A stretch of DNA of 64,000 nt from Ziziphus jujuba (Eukaryota; Streptophyta; Magnoliopsida; Rosales; Rhamnaceae). Shown here one piece after another: positions 13,020 to 23,564 of the stretch (position 1 is the first letter of the stretch; every line of letters begins with the position of its first letter). Both the position numbers and the translations under genes were made by a program. The notes below the pieces were generated by a model, which saw nothing but the letters and a program-made list of their open reading frames with translations, made no database searches and had not been told where the DNA came from. Location: positions 28,644,001-28,708,000 of the forward strand of contig NC_083379.1 in the NCBI RefSeq assembly GCF_031755915.1, written 5' to 3'.

Positions 13020-13370
13020 GTATTTGATTAACAGTTTGGTTTAAAAATTCTCCCATTTAAAAGAATATGCATAGCCATGGATTTTCCATTAAAATTTTTA
13101 TTATTAATTTTTAAATTATTTTTATGGTTGAAATTTAAATATATATTTAAATTTTATATAAATATATTAAAAAATTAAAATCCTAACATAGCATAATAAA
13201 TCTTTAATATATAATATATTTTTAAATTTTAAATTTTGAAAAGATTTTAATGTTGATAGAAAAGGTTTTTATAAAAAATGGATCAATACGGATAAAAAAT
13301 TGGTTATATATATTATATATGCTATCATCAGAAGATTTTTATACAAATGTAATATAATTAATTTTGGAGT

Positions 13371-13423
13371 CTGTACATAAATGACTTTTTTTTTTTTTTT
13401 GAGAAGCTGTACATAAATGACTT
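13371..13423 (-). mobile_element. ultrashort insert with exact 17-bp duplication
   Basis: CTGTACATAAATGACTT occurs at 13371-13387 and again, identical, at 13407-13423. Between them are a T-run and GAGAAG (13388-13406), which on the minus strand reads CTTCTC followed by about 13 A. The exact 17-bp match makes this one of the clearest cases. Confidence 0.65.
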
Positions 13424-15461
13424 ATTAGAGTTTTTCTTTTTTATTATTATTATTGATAATTTTTTACATAGATATCTTCTATAGTTCCAAATTTTTTGTA
13501 TTTTATGAATAATCAAATTAACACTAATATCCTCTAACGTCTGTAGGCAATGTACCATTAGTCCAAGATTTTCACATCGTAACTTTTTAATTATTATTAA
13601 ATTATACCAACCAAAACAAAATTTTCATTTAATCTAAATGGCAGAATCATGTTACACAGAGTAGTTCTTTTTACAATATAAAAAAAAAAAAAAAATTCTG
13701 TACAATCTTATAAATATTTAAATGACTAAAATATCTATAATTAATTAAAAGCAAAGAAACCATCTTGCTTCTACCCTTCTTCCTTCATGTGGATTTTCTC
13801 TACAACAATTCATTCTTATGTTTTGCCCTTGAGTTGGGATATTTTAAAAGTCGATAGAGAATCTCAAGCATGAAGGTAAATTATCTCAGGGCGAACAAAA
13901 GTAGAAGGAAGAAGATCAAGTAGCAAAAAGGGACTAAAAATAAATCCATTCATTCTTCTCCCCAGCCTTGGATAAATCCATTCATTCTTCTTCAAATAGC
14001 AAAAAAGGGACTAAAAATAAAACCCCAAAATCTTCTCTCCCCAACCTTGAATTAATCCATTTCCTCACCTTGAAATAGCAAAAATGGGCCTTTTTTCCTT
14101 CATAATATTACAGAAACATATGCAAAATGAGAAAGTGAGCAAACCCAAATTTTGATTGCAAAATATGAATTGAATTTTTATAAAAATAAAAAATAAAAAA
14201 AAATGACTTTGTTGTTCTTGAAACATGGAATCTAATACTTGATTTGACGAATATTTCACATGGTATCAAATTTAGAGGAGTATATATATAGAATCGGCAA
14301 AGCAGAACAAGGGTAGATGATCATGACATGGGGATAGTATTTTTTTTTATTTATTTATTTTTTGAATTAGAATGCCATTTAAAGTACAAAAAGCCTTAAA
14401 AGATGCATACAAGCTAACAACTTCCAAAAAGATTAGAGGAAGTAATGTTTTAAAAAACTAAAAGAATGGAATCTAAACTAGATCTCTCAAAAAAAAATTA
14501 CAATTATCTCAAATAAGCTTTCATTAATAACATAGTCAATTAATCTATTTAAAACTTGTACATTACAAAACAATTATGAAATAAGCTTATTAAGAAGCTC
14601 TCTAACGAGGATAACATATTTTGTTGCTCGTAATATTGCATACATAATAAGTAAGGGCATTTCAGAAATTCAAAATCTATGGGATTGCAAAAAGAATCTT
14701 ATGCAGTGTAACTAGCATTTCTTTATTATATATCAGGGGGCAAAAGTTTTTCATTTTTTTTTTAAAATATAATTAAACTTCTTGCTCATTGGATCTTTTT
14801 ATTTCTATCCATTTAAATCAATGAAGAAAATATCGATGTCGATGAAAATATCAAAGGTATAAATTTGTAGAAATATTGATGAAAATGTCGATATCGATGG
14901 AAATATCGATAAGATTACAGAAATTGTAAATTTTTAATTTACAATACAAATTTTGATATATGAGATAATTAATATAGTATAATAATATAAAAATACAATA
15001 ATTAAAATACAATAACAATAAAATACTCATCCAATTAAGCATATATATTAAAATCCTATATATTATACAATAGAAAAGCTAACAGTGTTATTTATTTATT
15101 TTTGAATAGATAAAATCAAATTAAAAACTAAGACAAAAAGATTAAAAAAAACAAAAGATAAAAGATGTGTATTGACATGCTACAATATAAAAAACCATGC
15201 ATCATCCCTTATACAATATAATATTATCATATTATTATTTTATATTTTTTTCTTTCTTTATCCTTTTCCCCCCATGTGGGAAGAAAGATTTCTTTCTTAT
15301 CCTTTCGTCTTCTTCCTCCCTCTCTTTCTCTCTCTTCTCTCTCTCCGATGGCATCTCTCTCCCACTCGTTCTCTTTCTTTTTCTTTTTCTTTTTTCCTTT
15401 TTTTTTTTCTACTTCTTCTTCACCTATTTGGACAGCTCCTCTCCCACACAAACACATACAC

Positions 15462-15488
15462 CCACACACACACACACACACACACACC
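15462..15488. repeat. (CA)n microsatellite
   Basis: An interrupted CA repeat of about 13 units, just downstream of a long CT/T-rich stretch (15300-15420). The several overlapping open frames here come from the repeats. Confidence 0.9.
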
Positions 15489-16411
15489 AAATCAAATCAT
15501 GAGAGAGGGTCGGTCGAGATTTCCACTGATAATTCCGCCGACAACCGGCTTCTCCACTTCGTTTTCCACCATTTTCCACCCTAAATCCAAAACTCTCTCC
15601 GATATTCGACGATTCAGGCAACATCCTTCTACTCCGACGACATTTCTCCGACACTGGTGACAAAAACTTTTTCCCCTCTATCGGTATCAATGACCTCCGA
15701 CACCCGATATTGTCGTCGACTTATCGCCTCTCTCAGCGATATTTGTTTCATTGATTTAAATTTTGTATATTAATTCATATCGTTATAATATAATTATGTA
15801 GTAAATGAAAGTATTCATGCTTACAATCAATCTCTATCAAAACGTTCTAATAGAATTAGCCCTTGAACATGGTTTAAAATATCTAAAATTTTTTCAAAAT
15901 TTCTATTTTTTTAAGGGGTCAAAATAAAATATAGATTTTAAATGGAAATGGATAAAATTTTTATAATATCCATTGAAATTTCTGAAATTTCGTGAAAATT
16001 TCTATGGAAATTTCTGTAAAAATATCTACATTAATAATTTCCATGGAATATCCACATTAAATCTTTAACAATTTGGTTAAAAATCTATAATTTTCATGGA
16101 AATTTTAGAAATTTCAAAAATATCCATGAAATTTTTTAATTTTTTAAAAAAATTCATAAATATTATTGATATTTAGTAAAACAAATTTGTCAAATTAACT
16201 TCATTGATAATTTTTTTACCATTTAATTGCTTATTAAACATTTAGTGATATAAGCAAAATAAAATGCATTGAATTGAATAACATTAATAAGTATACAATA
16301 TCGATAAAGCAAAAATACAAAGGTTGTGGATTATATTTTTGAATCTGGAAAATCTTATTACCGGGAATATCTGTTTTACAAATATGGGTAAATAGATAAT
16401 TAAACATATAC

Positions 16412-16750
16412 ATGGAGATGTCACAACAAGAAGAGGATTCGATTTTTATGAATTTTGGATTAATGAGAGTTGGAAGTCATTTTCATAATCCTTATTCAAT
16501 GGACATTTATGAAATGTCATCAAGTAGGAACTCATGGGTACTATCTCAAACTTAATCATCAAAGAATAGTAGTTATGCATATAGTCAACCAATAATGCAA
16601 GATTCATATGGTTGGCATATTAATAATTATATGCAAAATTATTAGGAAGATACATCTTTTCATGACTACTTTTTATATTTTACATTTCAAAATCAAAACG
16701 AGGAAGAAATCGATGATTTTCAACCATTCAGAAATTCTATGTGGTATTGA
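16412..16750 (+). pseudogene. hAT-like transposase C-terminal relic
   Basis: One frame of 113 codons with in-frame stops at codons 48 and 78 and a final stop. It is rich in Ser, Tyr, Asn and Gln, with an MEMSQQEEDS start, an internal SYGWHINNYMQNY and an end of FRNSMWY. From memory, similar aromatic tails close many plant hAT/BED-type transposases. No catalytic part is present, so this is a dead fragment of the surrounding element. Unrelated low-complexity sequence is the alternative. Confidence 0.4.
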
Positions 16751-18487
16751 GATGGCATTTTTCAACGCAATATAATTGTAATAATCATTTTATATATTCA
16801 ATTAATAAATAATTTTATCATATATGTATTTTTTGATATACTTTTATTAATAATAATTTATTTATGGTCATTAACATTTATTATAAATCAATTTACTAAG
16901 AACAATATAACATACATTCAATATTTTAGCAAGTTTTATAATCAATTTGATAATTGATAGATTAAATAAGTTAATTATAAAGTTTCAATAAAAATTTTTA
17001 TTTTTTAAAACATATTTCTATCATTTTTTTATCGATATTCGATATTTTCCGATATTTTCATGAAAATTTTCGTATTTTAAACTCTCGATATTTTCATTAA
17101 TATCGATTTTTTGAACTTTCCTCTTAAATTGTTTTGAGATTTAAAATTTAAAAATATAATTAGAATTTATATGAGTTTAGCAAAAAACTAAAACCTTTAG
17201 GAAAATAAAGCAAACATAGTTAAAACTCATGTAAGCTCCAAATATATCATTAAAAATCTCAACCCTTAAAAAGATTGACCTGATGAGGGAGATTTTGATG
17301 AAATTAATGAAATTATCATGAAGGAATGTGCGAATTTGTGTGCCATGCTTAATACTTACTTTAGTTAGCTAGAATTTTGACACTTAATCAGTTTGAACTT
17401 ATTAATTTGTTTTAGATTCTTTTTTTTTTTTTATCAGTTTAGTTTTTTGATTTTATTCTTCTTTTGCTTTTAAACTTTAATTTTGTGGGTGTATATTCCA
17501 TTTTGCTAGCTAGATACATTTTATAACAACATTATTTGTTTTTCTTATGGTCAACGTTTAAATAAGAGCAATCTAAAAATGAACTTTCTTTTAATGTACA
17601 AAATTGTTATAAAGCTTAATAAATCAACAATTCTTTTTGTATTACTATATTATTAATTATAATATTGTTAATTATATTTTTAATTTTTGTAAAGTGCAAG
17701 TAATTGCTTGAAACCATAGTTCCCCTAGTATACTTCTAGCCCACCCTTGCTTATGCTATTGCTTAAGAGAATCTCTTCATGTGCAATATACATATACTTT
17801 ATCAGCTAAAAGCCATGTATTGTGAAGGTTTTAAACTAATGATGCATTATTTACAAACTTTAAAAGGGTGTTAATGGTAGTTTAATACTACAAGAAGTAA
17901 AATGCAAAAATATTAAATCTATAAACTATTTTGGTAGACATTTTTTTGAGTAATGACTCCTTACAATTTTTAATCATAGAATAATGTATTAATATTGTCC
18001 AAATTCTAGTAAGTATTTTCATTATTGTTAATAAAATTAAAGTAAGTAGTAATAAATTTTAAATAATAATGTAATTCACTATTTTATATAAAAAGTTGCC
18101 ATGTTCAAAATCTCTCACCCTCAATATCATTTTTCTTTTTTTTAAAGAAAGCAATAACTTTTACTTACAATTGTGTTCAAACCCTCTTTCCTTCTTCTGT
18201 TCTATTCTTTTTATATTATCTTTTTCGCCTTTTTAGTTGTCCGTATAGTATTTTTTAGATGTTATTGATGAATTCTATTTTCCCATTAAATAAAAACCGT
18301 AAACACTTCATTAAGATTAACCTTGTTGTCCAGTCTGTGATGGCTAGCTAGTCAATTGTATTCTACTTACCTTACTATTCATTGATCACAACATGCAACA
18401 TTTTTTTTTTCCAAAAAAAGGAAAAATAAATAAATAAATAAATATATATATATATATATATATCTTTCATCGTTTTGACCTTTTTAC

Positions 18488-18537
18488 AATAAAGGTGATT
18501 ATTCACCAAAAAATAAATAAATTAAATAAAGGTGATT
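18488..18537 (+). mobile_element. ultrashort A-rich insert, ATTCACC tag, exact 13-bp duplication
   Basis: AATAAAGGTGATT is present at 18488-18500 and, identical, at 18525-18537. Between them (18501-18524) is ATTCACC followed by an A-rich tail with AAAT units. The tag is the same as at 6287, 10061 and 22403. Confidence 0.65.
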
Positions 18538-19196
18538 AGGTGAAATATATACCATTTGTTTTTCTAATTAAATATTACTCTTATAGTATTATTATTATTT
18601 TTTTTTTCTTTTTAGTGTGTCATAAGACATCAATTTTTTCACAAAATCACTTGCACATATGTTTGGACATCAAGAAAAAGACAAGAGATAGAATTGCTTC
18701 AGGGTAGAGAAAAAGAATTTTTTTCATTGAATGCATGATGGAAAAAAAAGAAGGTGTCCCGGTGATGCCAAGCCTTTGCTTTGTTGTTTACCCAAAAGAC
18801 AATTAAATTTTTGCCTTGTTTAGGGGGTCAAGATTGATAATGCCAAATAAAAGCATATTTTCATACATGGCTTAAACACTAATCAAATTTTTTTTATCTC
18901 TCTAGGTACTGGGGTCAACCTGAGCTGTAACTTAGCTTTCCTGATCATGATTTATTCATCTGAACTTTGGTTTGAACATTTTGCTAAACGTGTTAACATT
19001 GATTAATTTAATTGGATTTTGTTATTTAATTTTTAGTTGAAAACATTTTCAAAAATTAGATTTGTTGTTTAAAAACAATAACATTAATTATATATATATA
19101 TATATATATATAAGTAAGAGAGAAAATAAATAAGTAAACATCGGTATTTTCAATTCTAGAAAACGCTACTTTTCCTGGTATATCCATAGGTATAAA

Positions 19197-19235
19197 GCAC
19201 ATAAATATCTTACCAAAAAAAGGCACATAAATATC
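19197..19235 (+). mobile_element. ultrashort A-rich insert, TTACC tag, exact 13-bp duplication
   Basis: GCACATAAATATC occurs at 19197-19209 and 19223-19235 without mismatch. The 13-bp insert between is TTACC, seven A and a G. Probably the shortest member of the set. Confidence 0.6.
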
Positions 19236-21169
19236 CTTAAAAGATTTCATAGCTAGTTTATACAAATCTGTTTCCAAACTGAAATGATGGATGAGGGCCA
19301 AAAAAAATTATTTGTACGTGGGTGATATTTTATTTGTCTACTTTTCTATAATTATTTTCATAGGTTAATTTTATTTTGATATTTTTAATTTATAGAGATT
19401 TTTACAATTTAAATTTTCGAACTTTTAATATAACGACTTAAATTTATAATTTTTTAATATGTTATTGATTGATCCAATTTTTTATTTGGTAATTTTGACT
19501 AAGGATTTGTAACATAATTTGTAAGAGAAAAAAAAAAAAGGTTCCTATTACCAATTTATTTGGCCATTATGATTCGATTAAATCTATAATAAATTGAAAA
19601 AATTATAAATAAATCATTATTTTTAAAAATTGAAAATATAAATTGTAAAAGTTTGAAAGTAGAAAAAACTAAAGCATAATTAATCTTTTTTTTTTTTAAA
19701 TTCAGCCGTAATAGATACTAAAAAGTTTATCAAATAGTTTATTAAATGATATAGAAAAAATAATATGTAATTATCCTATTGGTTAAGAAACCTATTTATT
19801 AATGAGTAAACAATTTAAAGAATAAGTATAACCAAATATCTAAATTAACAAAATAATACTATCAAATTATTTAGTAAATTATTTGGCAAACTTTTTGATA
19901 GCCATAACATTATTGTTTTAAATTAGATATTTATGCCATAAGAAGAAGATAAAGCATAAGGCGAGGAGGTAATTGACAAACATTCTAGATTCTTATCATA
20001 TGAAGAAGTAATTAAATATTGAATTATTCAAGGATTTTGTAAGCTTTATCCTTCTTTAAATTGTTTATATTTGTTGTCAAAGAAAAAGAAATTGTTTAAA
20101 TTTAATTTCCAAGAGTGGTAATGGTGCATCACCTATTTGGTATAAAACAAATTTTATAAGATTCGCACGTTTATACATATCCCCTGCACGATAGCCAGCC
20201 AATGGCTCCATACCACTTTAATATTCATAATTTGCCCTTGATATATATATATATATATATATATTTGATGACGATAAAGAGAGATAGCATGTGTCATGGA
20301 GGTAAGCAGTAATTACCTCAAGTTTGATCTATCAATATGTATATATATCTTCCATAAAATAAAAATAAAAAGTTTTATATATCTTATAAAATCTTAAATT
20401 TAATTAATATGATGGGGGATGAGTTATTTTGTGATTTTCTCACATTTTATATATATATATATATATACATACACTTCAAAAGTTAAGCTGCACATTTTTG
20501 GCAATTTTTTATTCTTCTCTTCTTTAGGGAGCCCAACGGTTGCCTTTTTATTTATTTTATATTTTTGGGGTAATGTAGCTCACCATATTAATCCAGGATT
20601 AGGGACACGTTACACATATATTCCAAAACCTTTCCTAGCACTAATTGTTAATGAATACTCCCTGAGTAGATATAAATAAAATAAAGAAAATTATTAAATT
20701 ATAAGGCTCGGTAAAATGTAGATTTTCATACCTATAGATACATATGGCTATTAATTTTATATTTATTCAATAATATCATAGTCATATTTTCTTTATCAAA
20801 TATATATATATATATATATTAGAGTCATATTAGACTGACTCGTTCAACTTATGCACGTTTATCTCCAAAAAAAAAAAAAATCTCCAAAAAAAAAAAATTA
20901 TTAAAGTTTATATACCAAATATTTTATTATATTAATTTATTTTGTAGTTAAAGTAAATAAAATTAGCATTTTCAAATTGCATTTATTAAACTAAAAGGCA
21001 ATTTCCATTCTATTTAGTCCCCACTTTGCTGCTTTTTTCTTTTTTTTTTTTTGGCATTAAAAAAATATTTATTTGATAGAATAAAAATCTTATTAAATTA
21101 GGTGGCGCGAAAACAACGTTCATTTCGTAATCCCCAACTGAAACCGTTTCTTTTTCAATTTTTTTTTAA

Positions 21170-21179
21170 TATATAAATA
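21170..21179 (+). promoter_or_regulatory. putative TATA box of AUG8
   Basis: TATATAAATA lies shortly upstream of a CT-rich, less AT-rich stretch (from about 21255) that looks like a plant 5' leader. Distance to the presumed start of transcription is plausible. (TA)n is common in this window, so the call rests on position. Confidence 0.4.
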
Positions 21180-21204
21180 ACTCTTTTCGCAAACCCTTTA
21201 TTAT

Positions 21205-21675
21205 TCTAATTTATATTTTATTTTTATTTATTTAATTATATTATATTTTTATTTATTTTCTTCTTCTCAGCCGCACCGTTTTCCTCCTCCCTCTGTTTCT
21301 TCCTCTTTCTCCCTCTCTTTCTCCGCTTCAAACGAAGACCTTTCCCCCGGAAGAATTTGACTTTCCGATTACCGTTCCGGCAACCCCTTCTTCTCCGGCG
21401 ATCTCTCTGAACCACCACCACCACCGCTTTTCCGTTTCGATTTGGATTTTTTTTTTTTTTTTTTTGAAATAGGTTGAAATCGAAATCGAAATCGTATCCT
21501 TTTTGTGTTTTTGGCGTCATCGAAGAAGGAGCGCAAAATTTTAGGATTTTCAGTGATTGCGCTATTTGGACGGCTTGGAAGTGTTTGAATTCCCAGTTCG
21601 AACAGAAAAAAAGGAAAAATAATTAAAAAAAAAAAAAAGAAGAAAATTTTGGTATAGTACCTGATTGATTCGAAG
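21205..21675 (+). other. probable 5'UTR exon of AUG8
   Basis: A pyrimidine-rich, locally less AT-rich segment follows the TATA-like motif and ends at CGAAG followed by GTAAGG, a good splice donor at 21676. The acceptor would be TTTGTATAG ending at 23558, six bases before the start codon. The long leader intron (about 1.9 kb) holds GA repeats (21975), an ultrashort insert and a T-run (about 23120). A second leader exon inside it cannot be excluded. Confidence 0.5.
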
Positions 21676-23558
21676 GTAAGGTTTTCACTCTTCGCTTTTT
21701 TTTTTTGAAGTCTGACTTTTGTTAGTTTTGATTGGCTTTCTATTTTAAATTAATTCTTTTATTAAGTAAAGGGAAATTACTTCTTTGATAAGCATGTTTA
21801 ATTCAACTAAGAATTAGTAAATTTGTTTTTGGATTTTTTCCATATGTTATTCAACCCAAAATGGATATATATTTGCTTTTCTTGTTTTGGGAAATTTATT
21901 CTTTTCCCCTCTGTTTTTGAGATTCAATGAACTCTCTCTTTCTTTCTGTTTTTTTGTGTTCTGAAAGTTGGCTGTAGAGAGAGAGAGAGAGTGAGAGATT
22001 GAGATTACATGAACAGTGAAAAACTGAGCATGTCTACAATTGAAGGGACACAGGTCTGTCAAATGCGGACAATTAGGTTATGGAAAATTCTTAATTTTCT
22101 CTTCCGATTAAAAATAAACAAAAGTTCTCTGCTTTATCGATTTTCGTTCCTAAATCTTGGAAAGTGGATTCGTAGATGGTCAAATCAGAAATGTTATTTT
22201 TATTAGAATTCTCCACGTAACGATGTCTCTGAATTATTGTTTTATGTGTATTTTATTCAAATTTATTTTTATTTTTGTTTGTGGTGAATTTGCATGTACA
22301 TTTTCACACTGAAAAAATTCATGGGGATGGACAATGATCTCCTTTCCACGTGGACCTCCATGTCTATTTCGATTCCACTCAGAAACAACAACATCAGCAC
22401 CTATTCACCAAAAAAACAACGTCAGCACCTGCAATTTCAATCTTCTAATTATTAGGGGAGTTAAATATTATGCATACAAACAAAATACACAGATTTAAGG
22501 TAAAATGTTTTTTTTTTTTTAAAAAATGTTTTATATATTATTTAATTCTGTGGATGAAGTGGTAAGAAAAGAAAAAACTAGAGATTTATGAACAGCTAAG
22601 TAAATGTACAGCAGTTTGATCCCAATATTAGACATATGTTTGTTTCTAAGCAAGTTGGACTGTTGGAGACAGAGCTTGTTTTTGTGAAGTTTTTGGATTC
22701 ACTTTCATTGACTTCCCTTTGATGAAAAAAAGAAAAAAAGAAAAAAGAAAAGAGTTTGAAAGAGAAGATGAAACAGGGGACAGAGTGAGTGGGGTTTGTG
22801 TTTTAGAGTAAAACCCATTTCCAGCCCAGCCGACCATGGCACTCCCGTGAGAAGGACAAAAGGGAGCCAAATAAAAAAAAAAAAAGGGAAAATGAAACAA
22901 ATAAAAGAATCCTTTTATCCTACGCACCTCTTCCTGCACTTCTCCTATACACCCTTCATCCCAGTCCACTCTTGCCAGTCTCCCCCAATTACTGAGGGGA
23001 CCCTTTTCCCTGTAATGCAGTTTATGATAACCAAAACCAGCCTCTAATGGTGGTAACTGTTTATGCACGTTGTGGCATTTTCCGCAATTCTCTGTGACCC
23101 CTAAGCTGCACTGTATTCTTTTTTTTTTTTTTTTTTTTTTTTTGTTTCCCTTTACCAGATGTTGGTTAGCCCTTCCTTGACCTCATTTGCACCGCCTGAT
23201 CTGCTTGGATTTGGGCTTTTCTTGATGAAAAAACAATACCCGTTTGAGTTTATTCGTTGTAATCCTGAAATTCATATTCAGTCAGATCTGGGTCTCTGTA
23301 AAGATGTACGCTTTTTCGTTTTTTCCCTTCTCCTTTTTAGGCGTTTATTCTTTGCTTTTTCCACAGCTCAGTTGCATCTTACTTTTTCTGTTTTGTGCTT
23401 GTGCATTTTGTGGCAGATTAATTGCAGAGAAAAGGATCTTATTTTAGAGTAGCTGGGTTTAATTCCATTTGAATGTGTGATACATGAAAGCCAAGGCTGG
23501 CATCAGATGCGGTTTTGATGATATGAATGAGTCTATCAATGTTGTGTAATTTGTATAG
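21676..23558 (+). other. leader intron of AUG8
   Basis: Non-coding between the probable 5'UTR exon and the ATG exon. Contains a GA microsatellite near 21975, the ATTCACC insert at 22389-22430, a less AT-rich patch at 22790-23050 with frames open on both strands but no recognised protein, and a long T-run at about 23119-23143. Confidence 0.45.
22389..22430 (+). mobile_element. ultrashort A-rich insert, ATTCACC tag
   Basis: CAACATCAGCACCT (22389-22402) and CAACGTCAGCACCT (22417-22430) match at 13 of 14 bases and flank ATTCACC plus seven A (22403-22416). It lies in the AUG8 leader intron. The insert is only 14 bp, so the flanking repeat is as long as the insert itself. Confidence 0.65.
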
Positions 23559-23564
23559 TTGTGG

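Larger units (their letters stand above)
11470..14814. other. AT-rich intergenic spacer
   Basis: No gene recognised. Holds a 48-bp tandem duplication (11609-11702), three ultrashort inserts (11755-11799, 12959-13019, 13371-13423), a (TA)n tract near 12228-12256, and a less AT-rich patch with ACGT-core motifs (12680-12840). Confidence 0.6.
14815..17125. mobile_element. decayed DNA transposon with TCGATATTTTC-rich ends
   Basis: Both ends carry many copies of a motif like GAAAATATCGAT in opposite orientation (left about 14826-14920, right about 17020-17115). Inside are similar GGAAATTTC-rich stretches (15900-16140) and, at 16412-16750, a relic resembling the C-terminal tail of plant hAT-type transposases. 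The 15.2-15.7 kb part is a less AT-rich block with CT and CA microsatellites. Exact ends and target duplication were not resolved. Confidence 0.4.
17126..21160. other. AT-rich spacer upstream of AUG8
   Basis: No gene recognised. Contains (TA)n tracts near 18443, 19091, 20241, 20448 and 20802, and two clear ultrashort A-rich inserts (18488-18537, 19197-19235). Other open frames are low-complexity. Confidence 0.6.

Noticed and set aside
15172..15690. Several overlapping open frames on both strands
   Set aside because: They come from CT and CA microsatellites and the transposon interior; no start context, no conserved protein.
20861..20898. Another A-run between TCTCC repeats
   Set aside because: The flank shared outside the A-run is only five bases, so simple slippage explains it.
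22646..23068. 140-codon minus-strand frame in the AUG8 leader intron
   Set aside because: Phe/Ser-rich from A/T runs, no recognised domain, lies in an intron on the opposite strand.
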